Assembly: GCA_964017185.1 (NCBI GenBank)
Contig: OZ024883.1
Location: 1,984,001 to 2,048,000, forward strand
DNA: 64,000 nucleotides
Source: Rugalucina vietnamica
Lineage: Eukaryota; Mollusca; Bivalvia; Lucinida; Lucinidae
Direction of reading: 5' to 3'
The position numbers and the translations under genes are program-made. This document shows positions 42,966-57,390 of this stretch, in pieces. Position 1 is the stretch's first letter. Each line of letters begins with the position of its first letter. The notes under the pieces were generated by a model. That model was not told where the DNA came from and searched no databases. It saw only the letters and a list, made by a program, of their open reading frames with translations.

Positions 42966-43524
42966 TTTGAAAACAGGTAACAAAAATTCCAGCTCTTGAA
43001 TTACAATACTTCTTTATGCAGTTCGTTGTCGATACAGTCTGGTGCACCACGTAGACGCCTGATATTCTTACTATTTCCATTCTTCCGAGTATCTCGATAT
43101 TAGATCCTTTTATACCATCCCTGTCAGATCATAAGTCAAAGTGCAATATCATGTTAGGATCTCTTAAATTCAATTTGTTCACTGTCAGCTTCATCAATGT
43201 CGAAAAATTCAATTAGAACTAACATGGATTTTGGGATTGGAAGACTCTAAAACATGGTTTAGAAGTGACAAGATAAATGAAGTCTTATGTAGCATTGTTG
43301 ACTAGAACAACGAAAAAAAAAAACAAACGCAAACTAGAAAATGTTTTGCTTCTCTGACATGAGACAACAAACGCACAAATAAGCAAATGTTAAAAACCTA
43401 AAGTAAATAAATGGGGTCATCATGAGTATTTCAAACGTTCAAATAAGCAGTGACAAGGGTCACACGTAAACTCACCCGTCCTTTAATCTTAAACGGGAAC
43501 AACATGTAGCTCAAACAGCTAAAC

Positions 43525-43777
43525 ATTACGCCCATGAAATATACAGATTTATCTTAAGTTGAAAAATTGAAAATTTTCAGTGCTGTAGATTTTTTTATAT
43601 ATTTTTATTTGTTTTCAAAGCATAGATCGTGGGTACACGTAAGATCCGCATCGACAATGAGTACTACATTCTATGATTAGCTCAAAGATAAAGATAGATA
43701 TACCCATGCAAACCCAAGTTAAACCATATAAAAGTAGGGGTAGGGGTATACATATCATGGAAATGTTTTCATGATGA
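43525..43777 (-). mobile_element. decayed hairpin MITE (GGCGGTTCTAACG family)
   Basis: ATTACGCCCATGAAATATAC start, GATCGTGGGTACACGTAAGA core half, and TAGGGGTATACATATCATGG end. The central palindrome is largely lost. Confidence 0.65.
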
Positions 43778-45249
43778 GAACAGATAAAACGGAGTGTTCG
43801 GAAAATCTCGAGGACAGGTATACATCAACATAAATAAAATAAAGTGAGAAGCAGAATTATTCAAACCAGAAGAAAGTTTTTAAACAGCCTCTCATAACAA
43901 TCTTTGAAGTGTTAATCGAGGATTATTGTAAAGAAAATAGTTCCGTTCTACAAAGAGTCACACTGCAAACCAAAGTTACCACGAAACTAAGTTTTATTTG
44001 CGCCCAACCTAATCACCAAGTGTGACAATGGTCTCGTCTTCATGAGACAATATGCTTCCGTGTTATCTTCATAGACCATCGTTATCACTTGCAAGTCACA
44101 GGACATGAATTCACGTAGAAACGTCATGCTGGTTTTGTGGTAGTGTGGTCTACGCGTTCTACAAGTAGAATCCAGTTGCCAAGTAAAGTGTATTGGAAAC
44201 CGATTGGGATTTAGTTGACGCCGAATACTGTAATGTACTGCCGAATAATTGCCTGAGCGATGGACGGATTTAATCACATAAAATGAATGAGGAATTGAAT
44301 GAGGAATTTATTCCACAGAACATTACAGTTGAAATAAATGCAAATATTGTCGAAGATATCCATTGGTATTCAAGAGACCTCGTTCAGTACAAATGCATCT
44401 TACAGTAGCCTTCGTGATACATTTCCAAAATTGAACACATGAATTGACATTTGCGGAATAAACAAAACATTGTAGATCGACGAGTCTACATAGTAGTGCG
44501 TGAAAGGTAAACCAGTACAAAACGCCGGAGGTTTTTGTTACACTTTGGTTGCACGCACAGTAAGTATTTCTTACAATCCGAATATCCTTTCACGTGCTAC
44601 TAAGTAGACTCGTCGATCTTTTGACGCATCTGAGCTATAGTTGGGAATCATTTCCAACGCGAAATATCGCGTTCTCTTTAACGTGTTAAATCGTACATTA
44701 GTTATCATGAACAGATAACGAAAAATCATCTTACATAATACAAGTCTATCCTTAACACATCCATCTTTTTCCAACGGCGGTATGATATATGATTATCCTA
44801 AGTGACTGAATCTTATCATTGATACAACATAGTCTATCTCAGTGATACAAATTAGATCCAATTCTGTGAGAATGTTCTCTGACTGTGACAAGACAGTTCT
44901 TTGTCAGCATATTTAATCAAATCGTAGAACGGCATTTGCTAGAGACAGACTGTTCATCATTTGAAAATTTGTTCATTGGCTTGAGAAAGCTTTATGCCTC
45001 GGGTTCAGAGAGCTATACAGAAACTCGAGTATGGTCTGCAAAATCAACCATTTATGTCTCATTCATATGTGTTCTTTGTACGTAAAATATGAAACGTAAT
45101 CAATTAAAAATAAAACTGAGATCCTTGTAGATCCTTTGAGTTCTTCCTTCAAATGAGAACTGAAGTTTAATTACCTGACGTATTCAATGGCAGACTATGT
45201 TTGTTACTTGGAATGTTTTTGTTTAGAATGAATTGTCGTATAGAGGTAC

Positions 45250-46060
45250 GTACATTGACCAAAATATATTTAAAAAAAAAACTAGTAGTATACACTCAAT
45301 AATGTAATGAAATTGTCCTACTTGGACAAAGCATTACGTTAAACCTGACGAGGCATGTATGTCTGGCTTAAGCATACTCCCAGATAATCATACATACAAT
45401 TGTCTGTCTGGAATCTAGAGAGCACAAGAGAATGAAAATAATTATAGGAATTTAGGAATGGCAAAAACTATGTCTTCAAACTTTATAGTTCTGCATCAAC
45501 AGCCCTAAAACTGAGCCGCATATATCATCATTGTAAAAAAAGTTAAAGGTTGAAAAGGAAACAGTACATGTACGTGAACATGACAATACTTTTAACACTC
45601 GACTTTCAAATATGATCAAGTGACAAGGCGTACATACAGGTACGTACATTGACCAAAATATATTAAAAAAAAAAAACAACAAACTAGTAGTATACACGCA
45701 ATAATGTAATGAAACGACGCATCGAATGTCCTACTTGGACAAAGCGTTACGTTAAACCTGACGAGGCATGTATGTCTGGCTTAAGAATACTCCCAGATAA
45801 TCATACATACAATTGTCTGTCTGGAATCTAGAGAGCACAAGAGAATGAAAATAATTATAGGAATTTAGGAATGGCAAAAACTACGTCTTCAAACTTTATA
45901 GTTCTGCACCAACAGCCCTAAAACTGAGCCGCATATAGCATCATTGTTAAAAAAGTTAAAGGTTGAAAAGGAAACAGTACATGTACGTGAACATGACAAT
46001 CCTTTTAACACTCGACTTTCAAATATGATCAAGTGACATGTAGTATAAATAATGACTACG
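45250..46060 (+). repeat. local 413-bp tandem duplication within an array unit
   Basis: GTACGTACATTGACCAAAAT ... GATCAAGTGACA occurs twice, offset 413 bp (landmark 45325 and 45738), with few differences, so the event is younger than the array. Confidence 0.85.
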
Positions 46061-46204
46061 ATGGAAAGAACCCATAATTCTTCATTGAAATCTTTGATCG
46101 AATTAAGTAAGGGAGTCTTATCACTACTAATAGAGGACAATTTATCTCTCCGGAAAAAATGAGCTCTGATTCTTTGGCGATGTACTTACGGGATTTTGTC
46201 GGAA

Positions 46205-46525
46205 TATTAAGTAAGCCCGCCAGTAACTTTGTGTTACTGATCGTTCCAAGGCGATACTTCTCTGGTGGTTCTTTTTGTTTTATGTCTTGGCGTTTAAATT
46301 TTTTTTGTGCTGTTGGCGCCTTATGTATGTTTTCATATTTTTAATTAAGTTAAGGTAACTGAGTGGCCACCTATTGGGAAAATAGCTGCTCATTCGGCTT
46401 ACGATATGTTTCATGGTAATAAGTACCTGATTGTTAGTTTGTTTTTTCCCACCTCGGTTTTTGGAGTGGAAATCTCTTTCTGATTGCGCCTTTTCCTGAT
46501 CTTTGCCTACTTGTACCTTTTTAGT
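46205..46525 (+). mobile_element. single foldback arm inserted in an array unit
   Basis: It interrupts AATATTAAGTAAGC / AGTATGCAACAGGG, which is continuous in other units (AAGTAAGCATTAGTAAGCAA). The arm runs from CCCGCCAGTAACTTTGTGTT to TTTGCCTACTTGTACCTTTT. Confidence 0.65.
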
Positions 46526-49008
46526 ATGCAACAGGGACAAGTTACGGCGTTTTCTTATCGCAATGCTATGTAGCACTATGCGCATGTTTGGTACCAGGCG
46601 TTAATTAATACCCCATAGTAACAGTTGAAATGTGTGGTACTTTCTGCAATTCTGTTACTGTACAAAAATTACTGATAAATTCCTTAAAATGAGTCAGGCT
46701 TAAACCCAACTTTGGACATACAGTGTATATCAATTTAAGCAACAAATGGAGTCAAGGAGTAAAATTCCAGTTCCCTTGCCAACTGAGTTGTAAATCGACT
46801 GAGTTTAGTCTCTTTGCTTTGACTGTGGAATAAAGAACATTTACAGAACGATTGCATGATCAATCGATTCAATTACAGGAGAGAATAAATGATGAATTTA
46901 TTCACCAGACAATTCTACCTAATGTTTTATCTAAGCCTATTAACAGTAAACACGGATTTAAATTTCACGCCTTGTGAAACAACCAAATTCGATTTCCCAA
47001 AACAGGCAAAACAGACAAAGCTACCTTATTTGGAAGTAATCCGAAATGCGAACCTATTTTTTCGACTTCTGTAAGCATAATATTTGGTGATTGGAAATGA
47101 AAAAGGAACGAAAATAAATATAACGTTCAGTATATTTTATGCAATTCACTGCGCATAGACACCCGACTCCAATTCTGATATTCAGACGCTTCTTTAATTC
47201 CCAGCATTTAATCATTATTTGATTACTTCAAACCTTGCTTGTCAGATAGTTAAGTCAAAGTGCAATATTATGTTAGGAAATCTTGCAGTCAATTTGTCCA
47301 ATGTCAGCTTTTGGCAATATTTCATCAATTCAATTAGAACCAACATGGAATTTTGGATTGGAAGAGCCCATAACATGGTTTATAACTGACAAGGAAAATG
47401 AAATGAATTCAAGTGTAGACCAACAAACAAGACGTCGATGTGCAACCGCAAACTTGGAAAATACTTGTTATTCTTGAGTCTGTCAAGAGACAACAAATAC
47501 ACATATTCCGTAATGTTACAAGACTGAAACGTGATGAAGACATAGTCAGAAACATACATCTTAAACTTGAAAGAAAAAATGACGATGACATTACTTAATA
47601 CAATCAAGCATCATTAAACTGGAAATGCGTATACCTAAAACAACAAATAAATTTAAATAAGATACAACATAACCGTATGGACAGCTTTTAAGTCCAATCA
47701 ACTTAAAAATGTGGATATATTAAAGCGAGACACAGAATAAGCCAAAGCAGAAGAAAGGCTTTGAAACATCCCCTTATATCAAATTTTGAGAGTTAATCGA
47801 AGACATTTTAAAGAAAGCGTTTCTGTTTTACATAGAGTCACTTTGAAACCAAAGCAAAGATAGAAAAAATATAGAAAAAAGTTGCGTCTAGCCTTATCAT
47901 CGACAATGTGTGACATGCATAAAAATAATATACTCTGGTGTTTCTTTCAAATACCATCGTCTACACTAACCGGTCAACTGACTTCACGTGATCCGCCATT
48001 ATGCCTGTTGCTGGTTTTGTGACAGGGCGGTCTAAATGTATTCTACAAGTAGAAATGCAGTTACCAAGTAAAGTATATTGGATACCGATTTGGAATACTT
48101 TGAAGTTGCAAAATGTTGTAAAACGTTTGTGCGATAGACGGATTTAATCACATTCGAAAATGAATTAGGAATTTATTCCACAAAGCATTTGAGCTGGAAT
48201 AAATGCAAATTTTGTCAAAAACATATACAGTAATTGCATTCAAGAAACTTAGACTAACAAAACTACATCCAATTGGCCTTCGTGATACATGTTCATACTG
48301 AAGCAAATTAAAAGGTCATATTCTAGCAAAATAATGTAGATTTTGAAAACAGTGAGGTCGAGTGGCAATTATTTTCAAAGCAATGAATTGCGTTTGCTTT
48401 GCTCAACTTTAAAGGTTTTAAATCGTAGGTATCTTGAACAACAAAATTAATATAAACGAAAAAGTGACTTAAAAGAAATTAAGTCTATCCTAGACTCATC
48501 CATCTTATTACAACGTCGGTATGACCTATGATTATCCTAAAGTGACTAAATGTTATCATTGATAAAACATGGATCTATCTAACTGATACAAATCAGATCC
48601 AATTCTTTGAGAATGTTTTCTGGCTATTACAAGACAGTTCTTTGTCAGCGTATGTAATCAAATAGTAGAACGGCGTTTGTAAGAGACGAGCTGTCCATCA
48701 TTTAAAATTTGCTGATTGGCTCAAGAAAACTTTATGCGTCGAGTTCCGATAGACATACAGCAACACTTGAGTATGGTCTGCAAAATCAACCATTTATATG
48801 TATGTGTTCTCAACACAGCTCGTGTTGTGTGGAAATATGAAACGCAATCAATTTGAGTGCTTCTCTCAAAAGCAGAACTCATGTGTGATTATGTGACGTA
48901 TTCAATGGCGGTCTGTGTTTGTTACTTGGAATGAATTTTGTTTTAAATGAATTGTTGTTACGATGGGGCTATATGTAGTATAGATATACGTACAATGACC
49001 TAAATATA

Positions 49009-49942
49009 CACATGGAAATAAGTTAGGGAACACTTTTAGCTCTTGGGAAAAGTTTTAAAAAATCCATTTTCCTATTTTCTGGCGAAACTGAAATTTTTAT
49101 CACATGTATTTCATACCTTGACCTAGCGACAGGCCAATTTATGGACATTCACAACATTTTGTCCTTGTGCTACAGAGGACACAATGTGCCATATATGAAA
49201 AACTCCACTTCTACTGAATACGAGTTTGCCTATTTGCTTCTGAACTCCAAAAAACTCAACTTTTGAATGCGAAATAGGAATAGAATGATGCATCTGATCG
49301 TTCTCAATGAATAAATGACTTCTGATCTAAAAATTCATGTTTCATCTCCAAACCAACTAATCATACAAAATCAGCAGTTTGCATTGATTTCTATGGAAAG
49401 CAATTTTCTTGTAATTTTTGCAAATAAAGTCGTAAAAGAATAATTCCGGTGTGGCGCTATGACCAGAACGTGCATGTTTAATTTCTTAAAGGGTCATATC
49501 GAATATCTGGCCCAACGTTTACAACCTGCAAAATGTATAGCCAAAGAACAAAAAGTGATCATGAAACCTACCCCCGGAAAAGTATGGATCTACCGCCGAC
49601 AGTCGGTCAGAAAATAAAGAATTAATGATAACCAATCCACAAGCCATTTCTCAGCTTGATGCTTAAGAAAAAATATGACAATGCGAGTTCACAGAATAAA
49701 GTTATAGCAAAGAATATCAGCGCGTTCCGTAAATCTAGCGAAAAAAATTCTGAATCAAAGATGGTCGCTGTCCGCCGCAGTTTATGTTTGATGCTTACCA
49801 TTTTCACATAGAAACAACTTTGGATACCACAGATTCTATCAAGTTTTCAAAACATTCTTCATATTTCTGACAAAGAAGGATATATACAGTACAAAGTTGG
49901 TGGTCACATTATTACAGGTGTTCCCTAACTTATTTCCATGTG
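49009..49942. mobile_element. 934-bp TIR element with TA duplication, non-autonomous
   Basis: The 25-bp perfect terminal inverted repeats start CACATGGAAATAAGTTAGGG on each strand, flanked by TA. The interior has no transposase frame. It sits in one array unit only. TA target plus short TIR fits the Tc1/mariner superfamily. Confidence 0.85.
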
Positions 49943-51837
49943 TATATATTCAAACAAACCCTAGTATACACACAATTCTGTAATGAAACGACGCATCGAA
50001 TGACAGTTCTTCTTGGACAAAGCATTACTTTAAACCTGACGAGGCGTGTATGTCTGGCTTAAGAATACTCCCGGATAATCATACATACAGTTGTCTGTCT
50101 GGAATCTAGACAGCACAAGAAAATGAAAATCATTATAGGAATTTAGGGATGGCAAAAACTATGTCTTCAAACTCCATGGTTCTGCATCAACAGCCTTCAA
50201 ACGGAGACGCATAAATCATTATTGTCTGAACATATACATGTACATTGTACCATAGAGCAAGAAGCAGTTCGTGAACACGACAATGCTTTTACACGACTCA
50301 AATATGATCAAGTGGTATGTAGTATAAATAATGACTACGATAGAAAGAACCCATAATTCTACATTGGAATGGAGTCTGTATACGATCGCATTAAATAAGG
50401 AAGTCTCATCACTAATAGAGGACAATTTATCTCTCCGCGGAACAAATTAGTTCCGATTCTGTGGCGATGTTCTTATAGGAGACTTTGTCGGAATATTAAG
50501 TAAGCATTAGAAAGCAACAGGGAACAGACATTGCGATTCGGTTATCCAATGGTTTTGTAGAGCAATGCACCTGTTTATGAGTCATATGAAAACAAAAACA
50601 TGTAAATAGCTATGGTAGCAGTCGAAATGTTGGACTATTTTTGCAACTTTGTAGTTCTAACAAAGGTTCTGCTAAAATCCTTAAAATCAATCAGACTGTT
50701 TAAGACATGTTTGTGCAACAAATCTTAAACATAGGTTTGGCCATATATCAACTTAAGCAGCAAGCAGAATCAACATGTAAAGTTCCATTTCGCATGACAA
50801 TGGGCTTGGCAACCGATTGAGACTGCGTTTTGCTGTGAAATATGTAGTAAATTACTGTAGAATAAATATATGATCAATCGATTCAATTACAGAAGAAAAT
50901 AGATGAGGAATTTATTCACAAGACAATTCTAGCTAATGTGTTTATCCAAGCCAATTTACAGTAAACATGGATTTGAATATCATGCCTAGTAGGTGATAGT
51001 GTTGGACAACAAAATAAAATTTCCCGACACAGATCAGACTGCCGAATTTGGTAATGAAAGATGTTATTGTCAACTTTCACTGCTGCGAAAGAAAGAACAA
51101 AAACATTCAGAACCTGATATACTAAATGCAATGCGTTATCTATATAGTATGTAGTATCACGTAGGCACCGACTCCAATTTTAATATTCAGACCATTCCCT
51201 TCTCCCAAACATCACAATATTGGTTTCTTTTAATTCTTCCTTGTCAGTACGTAAGTCAAAGTGCAAAGTCGTGTTAGGAAATCTTGGATTTAATTTGTAC
51301 TGTCAGTTTCTGCAACATTTCATCAATTCAGTTAGACAGAACATGGCTTTTGGAATTGGAATGCTCCAAACATGGTTTAGAACTGACAAGATAAATAAAG
51401 TTTTATTAAGTAGGTTGACGATTACAGGGGAAAACATGATCAACCTCATTCATGAATTATGCCAGAATTGCAGTCTTTTGCAGTAGCGTTGTTGACTAGA
51501 ACAACAAACACGACGCCGGTGTTGCAATTTCAAACGTGAAGATAGTTTGTTATCTCCGAAACAACTTCCAGTTACACTATATTGTTCAAAGACAAAATGT
51601 GACGGAAAAGATGCATGATGAGGAAAAAAAACACAACAATTCAAACTAAAAGAAGAAGAAATGATTAGGAAATTGTACAATACAATCACGCGTCCTTTGA
51701 TCTGAAATGGGCAATTCATATAGCTCAAACAGCTAATAGAATTGATTCAAAGGAAACGTATGGAAAATCTCTAGGATGCAAGCACACCATAATGTAGACA
51801 CTTAACGAGAAACATAACAAGGCAAAACCGAATAAAG

Positions 51838-52545
51838 TCTCCCCGTACATCATCCATAGTGCAGATTATATTTTCCTTTTGGTCCTTTGAGATCAGGGAC
51901 GATATTCTGAGAAACCAGAAATTCATCAGCGGTTTAGATTAAATTTCTAACCAAAGTTTTATTTATTTGGCTCTGTTTGGATAATACTAGTCTTTGTATC
52001 GACTATCCTGTTGAAAGTTGTTAAATTCAGTAATTCTCTTTGGCTCCATTTTGCCAAATCTAAAGGGTCACTCAAGAGGCTTTAATAGCCGAAACCATGG
52101 TATGGCCCACCCCTTTTCTCATTAATATGCTCACTGCTCTTAAAGGATCTCTGCTTTATTTTTATTTGCTATTACTGCAGCTGGTGTTGTGCCGTGTGGC
52201 GGCCCTAAAAAGTCTCCCCGTACATCATCCATAGTGCAGATTATATTTTCCTTTTGGTCCTTTGAGATCAGGGACGATATTCTGAGAAACCAGAAATTCA
52301 TCAGCGGTTTAGATTAATTTTCTAACCAAAGTTTTATTTATTTGGCTCTGTTTGGATAATACTAGTCTTTGTATCGACTATCCTGTTGAAAGTCGAAAAT
52401 TCAGTAATTCTCTTTGGCTCCATTTTGCCAAATCTAAAGGGTCACTGAAGAGGCTTTAGTAGCCAAAACCATGGTATGGCCCACCCCTTTTCTCATTAAT
52501 ATGCTGACTGCTCTTAAAGGATCCCTGTTTTATTTTTATTTAATA
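51838..52545 (-). mobile_element. about 370-bp element, two units head to tail
   Basis: GTCTCCCCGTACATCATCCA starts at 51838 and 52211 (373 bp apart). The two units are nearly identical and match, inverted, the unit at 15822-16191. They are inserted in one array unit, explaining its extra 0.7 kb. Confidence 0.8.
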
Positions 52546-55500
52546 CATGCTCATATCAAACATTGAAATTTAAATCGAAACTTTAAAACAAAGGTTTATG
52601 TTTTAAAAGGAGTCACATAAAAAACCATAACACAAAACTATTTGCGTCCAACGTCCAGCTAAATCATCAATCGAGTATATCAATGATCTCACTTGTTTGA
52701 AACGGCATGTACCCATTTTTTCTCAGATTATCGTACAAACTAGCCGGTCACCTGGTGTTACCTAGAAACGCCATCTTGTTGATTTTGTGGTAAGGCGGTC
52801 TTAATGTATTCTACAAGTAGAAATTCACTTGCCAAGTAAAGTGTTTTGGAAACCGACTGGGATTTAGTTGACTTTGAAAAACTGTAATTTACTGCAGAAT
52901 AATTGCCAGAGCGACCGACGGATTTAATCACATAAGAAAATGAATGAGAAATTTATCCCACAGACCATTCAGCTGAAATAAAAGCAAATATCGTCAAAGG
53001 CTTAGGCACCAATTGACATTTAGGAGACTTAGACCAACAAAATTAGACCTTACAGTGACCTTCGTGACACATTTTTAAATCAAAGTAATGAAATTGAAGT
53101 TCAGAAATTGTCATATTCTTGCAAAATATGGTAGATTTTGAAAACAGTAAGGTCGTGTGAAAATCATTTCCAAAGTATCGCGTTTACATAAATCAACCTT
53201 TAAGGTTTTAAATCGTAGGTATCTTGAACATCAAAGTTTCCGAATTGTTCTTAGCAACCAGATAAAGACAGGCGATTGACTTATTTTACAGTTATACAAC
53301 AAAAATGTGTGCTGCATATGATAGGATAAGTAAAATATTTCATAAATACCATATGCAAATGGTACCACAAAGTTTCCGAACTTAGGGTAAGTCCGAACTG
53401 TGAAATTTATCCGTGACGTCACTTAAGTGTACACAAATGACAGCTTACGCGGAGTTTGTTTCTCGACAGTGTTAAACAACAAAATTAGTATAAACGTAAA
53501 ATTGACTTACAGAAATTAAGTCTAGCTTGAGCTATCCATCGCATTTCAGCGAGGTATAATATATGGTTATCCAAAGTGACTGAATCTTATCATTGATACA
53601 ACATGGTCTATCTCAGTGATACAAATTAGATCCAATTCTGTAAGAATGCTCTGTGACTGTGACAAGACAGTTCTTTGTCAGCATATTTAACCAAATCGTA
53701 GAACGGCATTTGCTAGAGACAGACTGTCCATCATTTGAATATTTGTTCACTGGTTTCATAAAGCTTTATGCGTCGAGTTTAGAGAGTTATACAGACTGCA
53801 AAATCAACCATTTATATCTCATTCATATTGTTCTTTGTACGTAAAATATGAAACGTAATCAATTAAAAATAAAACTGAGATCCTTTAAGATCCTTTGAGT
53901 TCTTCCTTCAAAAGAGAACTAAAGTGTAATTACCTGACGTATTCAATGGCGGTGTATGTTTGTTACTTGGAATGTTTTTGTTTAAAATGAATTGTTTTTG
54001 CGAGTTCCATTTCTTTAGGGGCTCTATGTCGTATAAAGTTACGTACAATGACCAAAATATATTCAAAAAAATAAAAACCTTGCATACACGCAATAATGTA
54101 ATGAAACGATGCATCGAATGACAGTCCTACTTGGACAAAGCATTACGTTAAACGTGACGAGGCGTGTATGTCTGGTCTAAGAATACTCCCAGATAATCAT
54201 ACATACATTGAATTGTCTGTCTGGAATCTAGAGAGCAAAAGAAAATGAAAGTCATTTAGGAATGGCAAAAACTATGCCTTCAATCGTTATGGTTCTGCAT
54301 CAACAGCCCTCAAACTGAGTCGCATATAGCATCTTTGTATAAAAGTAAATGGTAGAACAGGAAACAGTTGGTGAACAGGCAATGCTTTTTCTCAAATATG
54401 ATCAAACGACATGTAGTGTAAATAATGACTACTATAGAACGAACTCATAATTCGTCATTGGAATCTGTGATCGTATTAAGTAAGGACGTCTTATCACTAA
54501 TAGAGGACAATTTAGCTCTCCGCGGAACAAATTAGTTCCGATTCTGTGGCGGTGTTCTTATAGAAACTTTTGTCCGAATAATAAGCATTAGTAAGCAACA
54601 GGGAACAGACATTGCGATTCGGTTATCCAATGGTTTGGTAGAGCAATACACCTGTTAATGAGTCATATGGAAACAAAAACATCATGTAAATACTGTAGCT
54701 ATGGTAGCAGTCGAAAAGTTGGACTATATTTGCAATTTTGTAGTTCTAACAAAGGACCGTTAACAAAGGTTCTTCTAAAATCCTTAAAATCAATCAGACT
54801 GTTAAGGACATGTTTGTGCAACATATCTTAAACATGCTGTAGCTTTGGTCATATATCAACTTAAGCAGCAAGTAGAATCAACATGTAAAGTTCCAGATCT
54901 CATGACAATTGGCAACCGATCTGTGAAATACAGTAAATTACTTCAGAATAATTGTATGATCAATCGATTCAATTACAGAAGAAAATAGATGAGGAATTTA
55001 TTCACCAGACCAGTGTTTATCTAAGCCAATTTACAGTAAACAAGGATTTGAATATCATGTCTAGAAGGTGATAGTGTGGGACAACCAAATTAAATTTCCC
55101 GACTCAGATCAGACTGCCGAGTTTGGAAATGTAAGATGCTTCTGTCACCTTGATCTACTACAAAAGAAAGAAAGAGAAACATCCAGAACTTGATGTACTC
55201 AATGCTATGCGTCATCGATATTGTATGTGGTCAAACGTTGGCAACATGGCCAATTTTAATATTCAGACTCGTTCAGTCTCCAACGAATCTCAATATTAGT
55301 TTCTTTTAAACCTTCCTGGTCAGATCGTTAGTCAAAGTGCAAAATCTTGTTAGGAAATCTTGTCTTCAATTTGTTCACTTTCAGTTTCTGCAACACTTCA
55401 TCAATTCAATTAGACAGAACATGGCTTTTGGAATTGGAATGCTCCAAACATGGTTTAGAACTGACAAGATAAATAAAGTTTTATACAGTAGGTTTACGAT

Positions 55501-57390
55501 TAGAAGGAAAAACACGATCAAGCATGAATTATAAAAATGTAGCATTTGTAATAGCGTTGTTGGCTAGAACAACAAACACGACGCTAATGTTGCAATTTCA
55601 GACATGAAGATATATTATTATCTCCGAAACTAACATGAGACAACAAACGTCCAGTTACACCATAGTGTTCAATGACAAAATGTGACGGAAAGGAAGAACA
55701 ATTTAAACTGCAAAAGAAGAAATAACCAGGAAAGTCTACAATACAATCACACGTCCTTTGATCTAAAATGGCAATTCATGTAGGGGCAATTTATGTGGCT
55801 CAAGCAGCTAGTAGAAAAGGTACAAAGGAAACGTAAGGAAAATCTCTCGGACTCGAGGACGCAAACACACCATAATGAAGACACTAAAACGAGAAAAAGA
55901 ACAAAGTAAAACCATAGAAACACTTTAAGACATCCTCATATCAAACATTGAAATGTAAATCGAAAACTTAAAACAAAGATTTATGTTTTGCAAAGAGTCA
56001 CATGGAAAACCAAAACACAAAACAATCAAATTCTATTTGCGTCTAACGTTCAGCTAAATCATAAATGATCTCGTCTGCATGAAACGATATGTACCCATTT
56101 TTTCCATCGTGCAAACTAGCCGGTCACCTGATGTCACCTAGGAAATCTATGTTGTTGGTTTTGTGATAGGGCGGTCTTAATGTATTCTACAAGTAGAAAT
56201 TCACTTGCCAAGTAAAGTGTATTGGAAACCAATTGGGAATAAGTTGACTCCGTAATACTTGATTTACTGAAGAATAATTTCATGAGCGATAGACGTATTT
56301 AATCACATAAGAAAATGAATGAGAAATTAATCTCATAGACCATTTCAGCTGAAATAAATGCAAATATTGTCAAAGGCTTAGGCAGCAACTGGCATCATAG
56401 TTCAGAAGACTTAGACCAACAAACTACACCTTACAGTGACCTTCGTGACACATTATCAAAATCAAACAAATGAAATAAAATTGAAGTTCTGAAATGGTCA
56501 TATTTAAGCAAGGTAGATTTTGAAAAAAAAAGTAAACTGTGTGAAAATCATTTCCAAAGCGTTTACTTATCAACCTTTAACGTTTTAAATCGTAGGTATC
56601 TTGAACAGTGTCGGTAAACAAAGTCCGTGTTTGCTACCATTTGTGTATACGTCTAACGACAGAGAGCGCGTTCGCACAGCACATAATTTCGGAAATCACG
56701 CGTTGCTATTCTCACATTTAAGATTTTTACACATATCGTATCATATGCGGCAGGTTATAATCACTATTTAACAATAATTTCTGTCTGTGAAACATTTGCC
56801 ACATTTAGAACACTTACGAGCTTTAAAGTTTCCGAAGTGTTCTCAGCGATCAGATGAAGACATGTGATTTTTTTTTACAGTTATACAACAAAAATGTGTG
56901 CTGCATATGACAGGATATGTAAAATATTACATACGTACTCTATGCAAATGGTACCACAAAGTTTCCAAACTTAGGTAAAGTCCGAACTGTGAAATGTATC
57001 TGTGACCTCACTAATGAGTACACAAATGATAGCTTACACGGATTTATTTTTCCGACAGTGTTGAACAACAAAATTAACATTAACGTAAAATTGACTTATA
57101 GAAATTAAGTCTACCCTAGAGCTATCCATAGTGTTCCAGCGTGGTACGATATATGAATATCCAAAGTGACTGAATCTTATCATTTCTACAACATGGTCTA
57201 TCTCAGTGATACAAATTAGATCCAATTCTGTGAGAATGTTCTCTGACGGTGACAAGACAGCTCTTTGTCAGCATATTTAATCAAATCGTAGAACGGCATT
57301 TGCTAGAGACAGGCTGTCCATCATTTGAATATTTGCTGACTGGCTTGAGAAACCTTCATGCAATTCAGTTTCAACGGGGAACTATAAAGT

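Larger units (their letters stand above)
34350..57390. repeat. large diverged tandem array, base unit about 3.1-3.4 kb, five to six copies
   Basis: Ordered landmarks recur. GACAAAGC(A/T)TTACGTTAAAC lies at 36325, 41278, 45325, 45738, 50015 and 54133. GATCAATCGATTCAATTA lies at 37341, 42480, 46858, 50872 and 54958. TTCTACAAGTAGAA lies at 44157, 48041, 52809 and 56185. A block with GACAAGACAGTTCTTTGTCA lies near 44888, 48630, 53663 and 57250. GTGTATGACAAAGC lies at 34612 and 38509. Subtracting younger insertions from the raw spacings (3.4-5.1 kb) leaves about 3.1-3.4 kb. The first two units carry a different block (34.4-36.0 and 38.3-40.9 kb) where later units carry the 44-45-kb-type block. No ORF is conserved between units, so a gene cluster is unlikely. 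Confidence 0.8.
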
